Below are positions 51,401-64,000 of a stretch of DNA of 64,000 nt, one piece after another; positions within the stretch are counted from its first letter, which is position 1, and each line of letters opens with the position of its first letter. This stretch comes from Monarcha castaneiventris obscurior (Eukaryota; Chordata; Aves; Passeriformes; Monarchidae): positions 8,122,001 to 8,186,000 of the forward strand of contig JAMPIT010000174.1 of the NCBI GenBank assembly GCA_026261815.1, given 5' to 3'. The notes under the pieces are model-generated. The model made no database searches. It worked only from the letters and a program-made list of their open reading frames with translations, and had not been told where the DNA came from. A program made the position numbers and the translations under genes.

Positions 51401-54400
51401 AAATATATTTGAGACCTTGAGATGGAAAGTTAATTTTCTCCCTTAGTGAAACACACACTTTTTTCATTATTGCAAAACAATAATGAAGGGGAGAACTTCC
51501 CAGTAGAGCTGCAGCTCTTCAAGGTATTTTTCTTTTTAAGGGCAGATTAGCACGTCAAAAAGCAGAGCCATGTTTTATCTTTATATTTTTAGCCTTCTCT
51601 TTATACAATAATGGGACTGCAGCTCTCTAGTGTAAGTCCCTTGGGTGTTACTTTGACTTAGTGTATTTTTTAAAGCCATTTTAAAACCACAGTGAAATCT
51701 TGGAACGTTTATCCTACTACAGTCACAGTGGGGGGCATCAGCTGAGAGTGGCAGGCTTTCCGAAGGGTTCATTCATGGAACTGAAGCAAGCAAGGTTTAA
51801 GGCTCAATTCAAGCATCTTGTTGATGCAACAGGAGCACCTGGGATGCTCTGCTCACACTCACACCCCACACCTGGAGTTCAAATATTTTTCCTGTTTCCA
51901 TCCCAAATTCTAAAATGTAACTCAGACCTTCTTACACATGATCTTTAGTTTGGTGGTGTAGTCATATTTCCTTATATCCATAGGCTTGGATAAAGCTTTC
52001 TTCTTTTCAGCAAAACCACAAGTCGATTTGAAAGTTGGGTACTAGAGGGCTTCTGCACCCTATTTCTGTAGCACGCTTAATTTTCATGCGTGCTGTGATA
52101 TTGGCTGCTATCACATGAACACTGATTAGGCTTCGGATGTGAGTATTGTTTTCTGTTTTAATTTTGTTTTCTATAAGTGCATAGGACATGAAGCACAGGG
52201 GTGGCTGCAGCTCCACCAGGTGTGTGGAGCATTGTGTGCCATTCTGGGGGACACAGCTCAGCCCTGCCTCTGGGCCAACCCAACAGCAGCTTCATGGCAG
52301 CACCCCCAGGACTATATTTTCAGATCCTATATTGAACATGAAATGACTGCAGAAGATCAGCCTTTACCATTTAGTTACAAAGTGCTCTTCTGAGGACAAA
52401 GACTTCAATAACTGCAATCTTTTTCCCCAGGAGTTTTGGTTAACGTTGGCTGATAGTTTATAAGGGGGTTACTGTTCTCGGTAGCTTGCTTTTATTTGCC
52501 CTTCTTATATCTGATCTGGAAGTGCTTTTGCATGTTTAGGATTGATGATGTTTTGTCTAGAAGTAAGTTTCAGGCAAAGGAATGATGTTCAGCGTTCCTT
52601 TCTTTGCATTCTTGTGACTCTTGACTGACTGTATGTGTTGTCAGATAGAAACAAAACTGCAGTGTTACAATTTTCTGTCTGTGGTGTGGATGTCTTAATA
52701 TATACCATATGGCAGGGGCAATGCACCAGATTTTTTTTCATGGGTGATTTTTTCTGTCACTAGAGTAAAAGTAGTAATGTGAGAACAAATTAGTAAAATA
52801 ATTTGCTCTTCTGAGCTTGTTGGCTGTGATTTTTTCTTCTTTTGGTATGTAAAGCTTTGTATTTAGGTTTTGTTTCCTGAAAATTTTTGCTGCTATTCAT
52901 GTTTGTTAGCTTGCAACAGATTTTCTGAGGAGTTTTCTTCTGATGAGTGCTGTTCTGCCTTCAGTGGGCAGAAATCCAGCCTTCTGACTATGCTGCCCTT
53001 CTCTTTGTAATACTCTCAACATTATGGTCCATTGCTGACCAGTGGGGGAGAGGCAGTATGAAATTGCAAAGAATTGGATCACTGCATGATTTAAGATAAA
53101 CCAGGAGGCAAAGTAGATTACTGCACATTTTACAAGGGAAAGGGAACAACTGCCTTTCTGTTTTGCCCTGTAAATTGTAAAAAGAGATGTTAAAGATGTA
53201 AAGAGAATTAAAGCAAATTTTTGTGTGCTTGTAGAAAAGGAAATTATCTTCTTTTTTATTTTTTTTTTTTGCCAAAAATACCACAGAAATCTGCAAATCA
53301 CAGTTGATATTTCTGTTATGATGAGGAAAAGAATGAGCAATGAACACTTTGATTTTCAAACTCCAGCTTTACTGAGTACCTGAATATCAAAACTTCTGCC
53401 TCTGTTCCCCCAGTGCATTTCTCTGGTGACAGTGAGGGGAGATTGAGATCACCCTGGTGGGGGTCAGTCAGGTGCTAGTGATGGATGGGGTCTCAGCCAG
53501 GCTGGCTGTGCCCTCTGGGCTCCCACATCCTGCTGCTTGTACACAGCACACACTCACCCTTCTGGGAATGCTTTAGCCCAGACCTAATGCCTTATCACCA
53601 CCACCAGCCTGCCAGCCACAGCACCCCCAGTTTGGTGCTCCTATGCTATCAGCTGTCAATGCAATAGATTTGTGGCTACAGAGGAGGCAAATCTGGGGGG
53701 TTTTGTCCTGGCACATCAGAATATCTGTGGAGAATACAGGTGGTGTACAGGACTGTGCTTCAGCCAGCAGCATTGAATTTCAGCATAGTTTCAAAAAAAA
53801 GAACTCCTGGCAATTGACAATTTTAATTGAAATTCCTCCATTCAATCCATAATACCATTTTTCCAGCCTCACTTCTCCCTTAACTCTCTCACCAACTTGG
53901 TCAGTGATTTCTCTGCTCTCTTCACTCCTTTGCAGAGGTTGAGAATGGCCATGGTGCCCATTATGCAGCTTTATTTATGGTTCCAGTTTTTATATTTATG
54001 AATTCTGAGGAATTGGTAGCAAACCAGCACTACTGTGTCACTGGTGTCAGGTGCTGAAAAAAGGCAAACATCTTGACTCTTGATTACAGTGTTACAGACT
54101 GAAAGTGGTGCTTACAAAAAGTGCATGTCCTAGTGGTTGGTCACATATAAATGGATGAAGATAAAGCCATAGTCTGTCATCCCTCAGCTGGCTTTTCCCT
54201 CACAGATGCACCTCTCCTGCCTGTGTGCCATCTTTCCTGAGCAGATAGACTTTTGTGAGGCTCGGCTGTCCCAAAAGTCTTCCAGAAACTGTGGGACTGG
54301 CTGTGCCACCAGTCACTTCAATGTCTCAGCAAGGGCACCTGGGGCTGTAGGAGACTTCATACATTTCACCCTATTGTAGGCATTGCTGAGGCTGCTGTAA

Positions 54401-54566
54401 GCCCAGCTGTGGCAAGGGGGATCATGAGACCTGGAGCACCTCCAGGACTGCTCCTCTGAATGGAAAGTGCCTCTTGTCTCCAGCTCTGTGGAGGAGTTGC
54501 AGTCAACGCTGGTTAGGGACAAGCCATGGCTTCTGTACATAGTTTCACCCCAGACTTCAACTACAG

Positions 54567-55080
54567 TGAGCCACTCTCTCACTTTCCCCCATTCCCCATG
54601 GGATGGGGAAGAGAATCAGAAAAAGGTAAAACTCGTGGGCTGAGATCAGTACAGTTTAATAATTGAAATAAAGTAAAATATCATAACAATGAAAATGAAA
54701 AAGAGAGAGGAGAAAACCCAAGGGGAAAAAAACAAATGGTGCCCAATACAACTGCTCACCACTCGGTGACCAATGCCCCTCCCATCCCTGAACAGTGACT
54801 GACCCCTCCTGGCCAAGTCGCCCCAGTTTATAGACTGGGCATGACATTCTGTGCTATGGAATGTCCCTTTGTCCAGTTCAGGTCAGCTGTCCTGGCCATG
54901 CTCCCTCCTGGTTTCTTGTGCACCTGCACAGCATGAGACACTGAAAAGTCCTTGGCTTAGGAGTCAGCACTGCTGAGCAACAACTGCAACATCCGTGTGT
55001 TATCAGTGTCATTCTCATACCAAATCCCAAACACAGCACTAGGAAGAAAACCAACTCTATCCCAGCTAACCCAGACAACA
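54567..55080 (-). mobile_element. Solo LTR of a songbird endogenous retrovirus
   Basis: Oriented on the - strand, from TGTTGTCTGGGTTAGCTGGG at 55080 down to a CA end at about 54567, giving about 514 bp. In that orientation it has a TATA box CTATAAA (54827-54833). It also carries the family's typical stretches, seen on the + strand as CAGGTCAGCTGTCCTGGCCA, GAGACACTGAAAAGTCCTTG, GAGCAACAACTGCAACATC and AAACTCGTGGGCTGAGATCA. This order matches a very common passerine LTR that I recognise from memory. No internal retroviral genes flank it on either side, so it appears to be a solo LTR left by recombination. A clean target-site duplication was not found, and the lower boundary is uncertain by tens of bases. 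Confidence 0.82.
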
Positions 55081-58000
55081 CAATTCATGGCTTCAAGTTG
55101 ACTTTCAGATCATCTGAGATAAGGAATTGGGGGATAAAATGGGATAACTTCCATAACAACATCACTCCAAAACAGGAAGAGATGTCTGCAAATGATAAAT
55201 ACTCCATCTGGAAAGATTTATATGGAGGTCCCTCTGGTTTCATTATGTAGTTATCGTTATTGATTGGTTTGACTGACTTAATTTGCCTTGGAGGAAACTA
55301 TAAATTTTAAAGCATCGGAGTTCACCAGTAATGTTGATAACAGAGATATAAAGAGTAATTAGAGACAGTGCAAGTGCAACCAAGATACGAGGCACTGAGT
55401 GGGTCCTGTGGTGACTATGGCAGGGACAGCAATGAGGGCAAATGCAAAACATGGTTGCAGGCAAAGGATCAAAATAGAGGAAATGTGTTACAAGGCAGAC
55501 TGCTGCCAGAAACCATTAAGATCATTTAAAATAAATTAAAGAGAGGGTTTTGTAGGTAAAGCCATTATCCCAATTAGTCATGCTAGGCTATAGAAGAGCA
55601 AACAGGATACCAGGAAGTGTTACCAGCAGCCGTATAGCCAAGAAGGGATGTTGTCACTGTGCAAACCAGTCAGCCCAGCACAGCTGAGTCTGGGATGAAG
55701 ACTCGTTAATTTAATAAAAACAACTTTTGGAAGCTACTGCCTTTGAAAGGATGGTTTATTGATCCAGTCTGGATGCATGTGTTTGTAGATGAGTGTTAGG
55801 CAGTTACATTTTCACTGAGCCGTGTAGTGATGTTCTAGATACCTCGCAGCAATGTTTCATTTGATGTTCCTTGCTCGGGTCAACAGGGAGGTTTGGTTGG
55901 CTCATGGCTCTGTTTAAGTGAGCAGGTCAGGATGGTCTTGCCAGTTAAGACTGCTGGTTCACAGTTTCATCTCTACTAAAGCAAATTTGGGCCAATTCCA
56001 GGGGCTCCAGTGCTCCTTTGGTGAATTGTAGCTGCTGTAAGGAGAAGGATATAGTTACTACTGGCTCTGAGGATGAGGCTGGTGTGACAACAAGGTGTTC
56101 CTTTGTCACATTTGTCATTGGTATAAACCCTATCAAACAGAGTGTCTGATGTTTGGCTCCTGAGACACAGATTTATGTTTGCGAAGTGAAAAGATTCAGA
56201 ACAATGCAATATTTTTTGGAAGTTGTACAAAAGCTGCTCATATGGATGAGACACCAGTCAAATACAGCAACAATTAAAAAAACAAAAAAGTGGATGCAAA
56301 CCAGAGACAGTTCCTTTCCTTCAACAGAGTAAACTGGAATTTGGTGCTAAAATAGAACCTATGAAATGCTAGAACAGAATGAAGGTATCGGCCTAACAGG
56401 TCTATAAAAAAAATACATAAGTTGCAATTATAAAACATGCTGAGACTATTAGGAAAACATTTAAAATATATTTTGGCTCAAGCCTTTGGAAATAGATTTT
56501 TTTCTTCTATATTTCAGCAACACAGTAACTTATTAGCATTTTCTATTTATATTACTGCTGGTCCCTGTTTACTGTTACTAAATCTACATTCCTTGGAGCA
56601 CTTAGTGCCTTATTGCTCTCTATGGAGCACTTAGATTTCAGCAGTAGATTGTCTTCTCATCCCTTCTGACAATGGCCTGAAACCACCAACTCACTGCTGA
56701 TCAGGGTCTCACCACCCTATTCCCCTGACTCATGGAGCCAAATCACACATTACACAAGGGACTCATTCAGTATCCTGGGAATTACGCTATAGAAAGGGGA
56801 TATTCTGTTCCCCATGCTCCACAATTTCTGTATGTGCAACTCCTGTTAGGTTTAATGAGACTGGTACTCATAAATCCCTGAGATGAAATTATAACCCTAA
56901 GTGGGTTCTAACAAAAGGCTGCTCAAAAATTTTGATTAACAATCCCTTTAAAGTAGAACATGAAAAGAGAGATTAAGCAAAAATATATCCTCTCTTTCAG
57001 AGCAAATTTTCAAAAATCTGTTCATAAGTGGTTCATTCCTGCAAACCTGTGTTTCTAGTGAAGGGCTTGCTTCAGTAAATATTTACAAATGTGGATATAA
57101 AACACTTGTAAACATCTAAAAGCCCTAAACTGAACTGTTTCATACCTGAATCCCACTTTGTGAATGTAACTCAAATGTGAACTTGCAATAAATTATTGTT
57201 TTCAGAATTACTAGGAAAATACATTTCTATTTCACATACGAGGTAAAAGGTTATAAAACCCATGCTTCTTATCTCAAGTGTGAGTCACTTCAGCACGGTG
57301 GTACCCTCTGAAGAATCAGGTTGCTGTATTCAGGCTCTGGTTGTCTCCTGACCACAGAAGGACTTACGGATTTTAGTGGCAGATTTTATTAGGATGTTAT
57401 ACACTTATCTGGGGTTTTTTTTCTAGTGTTCTTATTAACATGTGGATGGTAATTTTCCCCCCAGCTTTGCAGACAGTGAAAGGATTTATTATTTAATAGT
57501 GAAGCAGTAGTAATAATAATATTGGAACAAACCTGGCTCCAAGAAAGATAAAGGTAACATATTGCAGGGTGGAAGAATGTATCTGTTGGTTGCTGGTCTT
57601 TTCTTTCTTCATACTGTTTAATTATTTATCAAACCACCCTGACCCCTAATTGATCACAAGAGCTTTATAGCAGTCTGTTACACTCTGTCAAATGAGATGT
57701 GCTTTTTCCTGTGAAGCAGAATGAAATCACCCCCCCAAAATCAATTGGCAACAGCATATTTTAGCTGGGTGGGTGCAATTCACTTAGGGCCATATTCTGC
57801 ACTTTTGCTCTGGTCGAAGGGAACTTGCATGGGTAATTTAGTTACCTTTATCTGGCTACTTGCTTGGGTAGAAACTGCATGAGCTCATAACTGTATGTTT
57901 GTGTTCATGCTTTAGAAATTATATTTACCAGCTCCAGATATTTCTTTACTCCCAATGGTCCATTTTAACACAGATTACTGATGTTTTTCTTAAACATATT

Positions 58001-61000
58001 TGGGATATTTTTTTTAAAGAAAAGATGAAACCCACCAAAACCAGGAAGCAATTTGATTTTCTTCCCATCACTAGTCCTAAAATTTTAAGACTCATTGCAG
58101 GGTCCTGAAAGGGGTTAATAAGAGTTTAAGGATGTTGCTCAAATATACTTCCAGTAACTAAAACTAAGCCATTATTTCACTCTCTGTAGCATTCAGTGGA
58201 AACATATATTTCATTTTTACATATTTTTACAGGTAAGGCTCAAAAAGGTCCTTTAAACATCTGAAGATACACAGGTTAAAGGGAGGTTCCTACCTCTGAA
58301 AATGTGGTCTGAAAGCTGCAGCTTCGGCAGCTGTAAATAGCAATTTATATCTATATATATTCAGATTTTAAAATATTCATTTTTTTAAATGTTCCTTAAG
58401 TGCTTCACTTGGCTTTCTGTGAGTCCACATTTTGCCAGCCACTGGTCCAGCTGTGCTGGGGCCTCTGCTGCTCCTGAAATAATGTGGAGAGGCACATGGC
58501 TTTCCCTTAACTTGCAGGAGGACTTTGGTTCTGCAGCCATCCTTAAGGCCTGCTCTACAGGGATTTTACTGAGAAGCCAGGCTCCTTGTTAGTAGCCACC
58601 AAGTTGTCCCTTGTCCCAGCTCTCCTGCATCTGACTGGTGTGGCATGTGACAGGAGAGTGGGGGCACCTCTCTGTATAACTGATCTTCAATTTCATAGAG
58701 AGGATGTAGAAAGTAGAGATTGTGGGCATAAACTCCCTGCCAAAGTGATTGCTTTAACTGACAATAATAAAAAAAAAATCCGTGGCGACCAGAATCTTTC
58801 TGTTTTGAAAAAAATATTAATTATCCTACATTTCCTCTGGTGCTGCATGGGAAGAGCAAGTTGCAAGCCCTGGTTTGGCCACCTCAGCATGGGATTCAGC
58901 CCTGGAGGTGTTTTCGGGCGCTGCCCCTTTCACATCACTCCCTGCTTTGTAACACCAGACAGAACTGTGCCTACCTTGTGGATTTGTGGATAACCCTTTG
59001 AGATGCTAGAGCATGGATGAAGAATGTTGTCCTCCAGCTCTGTTTCCTAAGGGAAAAGATGGTTCTTAGGACTAGGTATTTTATTTTTACATAATGCAAA
59101 ATCTAATTTGAAAATGTCTGTTTCTGACTTAAATTTATTATCTACTAATCAGGAATTATTGCTTTCTCAAAGATCCCAGACTTATTTGGTTATTTAGAGC
59201 TTTTTTTTTCTTGGTATTTCATCAATATTTTATGTTTGGCATTTTGCTGTCACACATAGCTTTGAAAATGGAAGGGTGTAGCAGATAATCAGTTTAGAAG
59301 GAGCAAAGCCAAAATGTGGTCATTCATTTTACACCTGTATTTAACATTCACTCTCTCATTTAATATCATACTCAATTAATGTAATAAACAGGAAATGGTA
59401 TACTGCCTGCCACCTGGTTCATCACTGGAAATTCTGTTTTGAGCCTTAGCCTCAAAGGGTTTACCAAGGACCTTGACATGCAGATGAGTTCCTTATATGA
59501 AGTCCTGGTTTAGAAAACTGCTTTCTGAGGAGGATATGTCATGTTGTAATACAGAACATGATGTAGTTACATAACATAGGGTGAAAGTCAGAGCTATTGC
59601 AGATCCATCTTTCTCAGAAAGCAGAGAATGACATAGCTCTTTCCTGCATTTGTCTGCATCATTAGATGCTTCCCAAGCTCTACCAGTAGGAAAGATCATC
59701 TTTTGGCTTCCAGGAGCCCAAATGGGAGAATGATTGCTACAATCTATTGTTCTCCCTTTTGGAGAAGCTACACAACAAGGTGAAAGTAATGAGTACAGGA
59801 TCAACACTTGAATTTGGTCATTTGTGGACCACCTTAATCAGCATTTTCACATCTCTCTCACCTTCCTGTATGCCATCTTATAAAAGAAGCAAAATATTTC
59901 CCTGCATTAGCTGTTACAGCCCTACTAGTGATTCTGATTATCAACAAAATAATTTTAAACATTTAAATACTGAAGCTATGTATTTGTCTTAAGATTTTCC
60001 TTTCAATATTTTTCTCTATCCCTGCATTTCTTTTATTTATTTTGCCCCTTGAAATCTACCTCTTCACATAGAAGTTCTTTGATTCAGTGACTATAGATAG
60101 TGTATTGAAAAGAGCTATGCACATTTTTTTAAAAATTTACACAATAAAAAACAGCTGCTGAGATCTCTCTTGAGAGGGACTGAGAATGTCTAGCTCCTCT
60201 CCTAGCAGTGCTGTTGGCAGGTACAAAGCATGTCTGGGATTTGAATGGTTATAATGGTTATGCTGATTATACTGAGACTCCTAAAGCCTCAGAAATTTTA
60301 GGGGATGGAGAATCTAGAAAGTGCAGATGTCTGAAACGTGTCATTATGGTGAGTGCACACTGTAAAAACCAAGGCAAAAAGAGTTCAGAGAGATTCTAAC
60401 AGCTTCTTTGCCTGCTCCACATTTTAGATGGGTAGCTCTCACAAAACTTTGAACATTTCAGTATTCATTAACTCACATCGAAACACTTGATTTTTTGCTA
60501 AAGTATTTATAGAGTTTAATGCAGGAAGATCTTGAACTTTTACCTTAAAATTATTAGTTTCGTAAACACTAGACTTGAATGTATATAGTTGCACTGGTCA
60601 CCAGGGTGTGAGGGAGATACCTATAGACAATATTGACCTGAGCCACTCTGAAACTGTCAAGGTACGTATAGGATACAGTTTTGTTCTGAGAGCTGCTGTA
60701 TAATCAGGCTTTTTTTGTAGTCATTAAATTTTTTTGCAGCAGAATGTTGCTTCACATCTGTCCTTTGATTTGCTATGGGCAAACATGCAGTTTGAGAAGC
60801 AGCTCACCAGTTTGGAGAGGGGCTGGAGGAGAAGCATGAAATAACATTCTTTGTCCTTAATTTAGTGAGTTCTTAGTATCAATTGAATTTTTCATTGTTT
60901 TTTGCATTTTTATCATTTTTATGTTTGCCTTTTCAATAATTAACCTTGGGATTTTTAGTTTTTTAATATTGCTGTCACTCACTGAAGTTGCACCATTTAA

Positions 61001-63778
61001 TTGTTGTTAAACGTTCTGAAGGCTCTGAACTCCTAAATGGAGTTGATGTACTCAGTAAAGGTCCAGCAGATGAGGAGGGTTGTTTTTATTGTAAAAGTTA
61101 TGACAATTGATTATTAATAGAATATAAAGATAACATGGTGATAAAATTATAAAATTGGGATTTTGAATGATTGCTGTACTATTCATTGACTTTTTTCTGA
61201 AAAAAAAATTGAATGAGTTGGTTTTTTTCATTATTTAGAATTTATTCTAGTCACTGCAAAATTTTTCTTTTTTAAAACTGTAAATCAAAGGAAAAATAAA
61301 TTCTCCACAGATGTTGTATGTGTTTGATGTATTAGGCACATTTTTGCAGTATACTGCCTGAAACGTAGGGAGATCATTAACTCACAAGTGGTTGCCAGGG
61401 AGGGAAGCAGTCATATTTCCCAAGCTGGTCTGCCTGTCCCCTGGCTGGGGGATGTGTTAGGGCAGCCTTTGTCCTCACTTGTATTTGGCTGGCTCTGGAG
61501 AAAGGGGAATTCCTTCAAACTGAAGGGCTGTTCCTGCTTCTCCCCTGACAGCGTCTGTTATTTAATTAACCTGAGAGTCTGTGGCTTGCTGTTCCCCATG
61601 TACAGGCAGGGATGATGACAGATGAGAGCTGGTGCTCTGCAGCAGTGCCCAAGATTCCAAGCCCACAGTGCTGAAGTCACTGGCATTAGCACAAACTTCA
61701 GAGAGAGGGACAAGGTCCACAGCTTTGGGAAAGAATCAGAGTTACAACCTTTCACCCTGGGCAAAGAAAAGCAGTTGTCTGAATACCATTTGCTCTGTGA
61801 GGGACCTCTCTGGGCATATTTTTGGACACATCTGTCCCAGCAGAGCACTGCTGCAGGACTTCAGCAGTGAGAGCAGGGCAGTGAGCCTGGGCACCAGTCA
61901 AGTGAGATTCCTTAAGGATGTTAATGCCACCCATCCCAGTTAGCAAAGAAAGGCAAATAAAACAATTCAGCATGGCAAGAGATGTCTCAAACCTCATCTG
62001 TATCTAGCCTCTTGCAATAAAGAAAAGCCAGTAAAATACTATTTCTCTGGATTTCCCTACCACTGATTTCCAGAAAAGAGGCTCCACTCAGGGGAACTTG
62101 AGCCTCCTCTGTGACTATCCTGACACAACGAGCTTCAGCATCATTTGGGGATTTGAGTTGTGACTGTGTGAATGACAGAAAATCTCATGTGTATTCTCTG
62201 TGGGGAACTAGCTGAAAAACCCTGAATGAGGAGGTTGTGGTTGTTTGTAAAAGATACAGGCAGCACTACCATCACCTGCTTCCTCCTGTCACTCCTGGGA
62301 TGGATCACGTAAATTCACTGTGGCTCATTTCCACCCCACTCCCCCCAGAAACTGAAGCTGGTTTAGAATTTCGTAGCCCTGAGGATAAATACCATCCATA
62401 ACCTTGAGCTATAGTCTGTCATCCTCACTGGTACCTGACTGGGATTTCAGACATTGCTTTTGGTCTATAAAATGTGGAATGGTTTGCTTGTGAGACAGCC
62501 CCCACTCCCCGCAAGGTGCTGCTGGCATCCAGTCCCTGGGGACACCAGGTGGAGCAGTGTGTTTGCATTAGGAAGGATCCATCCCCCTTCTTGATGTAAA
62601 TTTCTCACTTGCAAACTCCTTCCACCTCTGGATCTGTGGGGGCTTACAAGAAATTGCTGCGTTGACATTACAGGAGAATTACCAAAACCCCAGTAATAAA
62701 GGATGCTGAGAGTCAGAGATGGCTTTTATTTCTCTGTTGTTGTTTGAATTGCAACAAGCAAATTTGGGAAATACCAGCCACTATAAACTATGAGTTGCAA
62801 TCACCAAACAGCTGACAGTGACCTTCTTGAGCGCAGTGGTGCCTGCTCCCATTCCCTTTTCCTTTTGATCCTATTAGCAATGTTTCAGCCCATGTCACTG
62901 TTTTCTGAAATGAAGATTCAATATTTGAAGTAACTTGGAACAAGGCATTCTCTTCTAATAACTGCATTTAAAAGAGTAGTTTCATCATTTACTCTTTCAT
63001 GTACTGGGAGTAAAGGTGCAGTGATCCATTCTGGTAAGATTGCCTTCCTTTAAGCCAAAGGGTGTCAAACAAACAACAAGTTTGCACTACTTTGTAGGAA
63101 ACTACAAAAGGGCTCCAATGGGAAAAAGATTGCTGTCAGACATTGTTTTATGCTAAAAATACAGTTCTTTTGTCTAATGATGTATTCCAGAGGGAGGGAT
63201 TAATAGATGATATTTACATTCATTCATGTATTAGAGGCACGTAGGAAAAAGAAATAAAAAAAAAATCAAAGGAATGTATACTGGTGAAACTGTGGAAGGT
63301 TGCTGCTTTTATTTCAGATCAGAAGAATTCATGAATCCAGAGCTCATCTCTTTTTTCCAAATACATGTCTACTAAGAGATAATACCTTTCTTTAAGAACT
63401 TCATTTTTCTTATTAAAATAGAACATTTCTTTTGCTTCAGGTGTTACTTTCTTTTAGATCTGTGATGGGTGTAAATAAGGTAATGGAATAACTGATTTAC
63501 AGTAGCTGTGATCCAGTTCCTCCTTCAAAAATGCAAATAGTTCCTCTGGCATTGGCCTCATGAAGACTAATAGCAGTAAATACATGGAGCCTTGCAGTAA
63601 ATGCAAAGTCAGCCTTGGCTCAAGCAAAGGCCGGCTCCAGTATTTTAATTGGCATTAATTCTAATTACTTGATGGCACATCCCTGGGGTTTTTTCATTCT
63701 GTGTTGCCATGATGAAACACATGGCAGATGCATTTCTCAGTCTCTTAGCACCTTGCAATGAGCCATTAACACGTGTTA

Positions 63779-63808
63779 CTGTTTTCTTCCTCTGCATCTT
63801 TCTCCCAG
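63779..63808 (+). promoter_or_regulatory. RELN: Splice acceptor of the second visible RELN exon
   Basis: A strong pyrimidine tract (TTTTCTTCCTCTGCATCTTT then CTCCC) ends in AG at 63807-63808. The exon opens GAATTATG, whose GA completes the glycine codon left open at 29466. Confidence 0.95.
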
Positions 63809-63944
63809 GAATTATGTCTGACCACCAGTTTGGAAACCAGTTCATGTGCAGCGTGGTTGCGTCCCATGTGAGCCATCTCCCAACCACAAACCTCAGTTTT
63901 GTTTGGATTGCTCCACCTGCAGGGACGGGCTGTGTCAACTTCAT
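63809..63944 (+). CDS. RELN: Reelin coding exon (probably exon 3), reelin-domain part 2
   Basis: A 136-bp exon of the secreted glycoprotein reelin. GA completes the split glycine, 44 codons follow, and the terminal AT starts a methionine codon completed in the next exon. The frame reads [20 protein letters not shown], then [20 protein letters not shown], then CVNF. As I recall human reelin, the only change is valine for isoleucine after NLSF, a conservative substitution. NLS is an N-glycosylation sequon, and two cysteines (in FMCSVV and GTGCVNF) are likely disulfide partners within the reelin domain. The donor is GTACGT at 63945-63950, required to keep the AT|G phase used in human. The exon has no internal stop or frameshift. 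It joins the 29356-29466 exon in phase across intron 2. The - strand open frame over it is a shadow. Confidence 0.97.
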
Positions 63945-64000
63945 GTACGTATACACGCCAAGCCGTGAGCAGATAATCTCTGGAGATAATGGAAAGGTCT
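63945..64000 (+). other. RELN: Start of RELN intron 3
   Basis: It begins with the donor GTACGTATAC, a weaker match to consensus than GTAAGT. Only 56 bases are in the window and nothing else is recognisable in them. Confidence 0.9.

Larger units (their letters stand above)
29467..63808 (+). other. RELN: RELN intron 2 (complete, about 34.3 kb)
   Basis: The intron lies between two phase-compatible reelin exons, opening with GTAAGT and closing with a pyrimidine tract and CAG. It contains CR1 fragments at about 37184, 41819, 45030 and 45909, a solo LTR at 54567-55080, a 14-bp tandem duplication at 32685 and another at 48416, and an ATT microsatellite at 43863. I see no gene in 29467-37183, 37861-41818, 42545-45029, 46876-54566 or 55081-63808. 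GC-richer patches at about 26.4 kb (intron 1) and 34.6, 39.1, 42.8, 53.5 and 58.5 kb carry only short overlapping frames. Blocks around 33440-33620, 35440-35650 and 47560-47800 look like possible regulatory DNA. Confidence 0.93.

Noticed and set aside
52906..53340. A 144-codon - strand open frame, among the longest in the window
   Set aside because: Its first half is a translation of T-rich low-complexity DNA (poly-K and F/I runs), with no domain, no splice context and no recognisable relative.
63080..63120. A hairpin with a 7-bp stem (TTTGTAG/CTACAAA) and a GAAA loop
   Set aside because: A 7-bp stem is expected often by chance in 64 kb, and nothing nearby suggests a structured RNA.
1..64000. 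A search by eye for RELN exon 1, a CpG-rich promoter, tRNA genes, CRISPR arrays and a second host gene
   Set aside because: No CpG-dense promoter, no signal-peptide exon, no tRNA-like cloverleaf and no regularly spaced repeats were seen. The window is internal to one gene.

Overview
This is a stretch of a vertebrate nuclear genome, almost certainly from a bird and probably a songbird. It is AT-rich and gene-poor, its interspersed repeats are CR1 LINE fragments, and it carries an LTR of a type I recall from passerine genomes. No bacterial-type gene, operon, CRISPR array or tRNA/rRNA gene was seen. No database search was run, so family assignments rest on recognised sequence.

The only protein-coding gene I can support is reelin (RELN), on the + strand. 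Two internal coding exons are present: one of 111 bp at 29356-29466 (human residues about 76-113, most likely exon 2) and one of 136 bp at 63809-63944 (human residues about 113-158, most likely exon 3). Their reading frames join in phase, both have AG acceptors and GT donors, and together they encode the middle of the N-terminal reelin domain. The signal-peptide exon and the promoter are upstream of the window. Everything else is intronic: 1-29355 is the end of intron 1, 29467-63808 is a complete intron 2 of about 34.3 kb, and 63945-64000 is the start of intron 3.

The introns hold seven CR1 fragments (about 19.8, 23.4, 28.3, 37.2, 41.8, 45.0 and 45.9 kb; five are antisense to RELN), an ERVK-like LTR end near 10.9 kb, a solo LTR at 54.6-55.1 kb, a three-copy 44-bp minisatellite at 5.8 kb, and small microsatellites and tandem duplications. 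The CR1 at 45.9-46.9 kb has lost its reverse-transcriptase core by an internal deletion with microhomology at the junction. The one at 28.3 kb has lost its catalytic aspartates.

The least explained pieces are a cysteine-rich 119-residue open frame on the - strand at 17558-17917 and a - strand run of coding-like fragments at about 9.88-10.77 kb. Several non-repeat blocks of intron 2 carry homeodomain- and SOX-type motifs and may be enhancers; two of them share the 12-mer CGCTGCTAATTA. I found no convincing new multi-gene system here.
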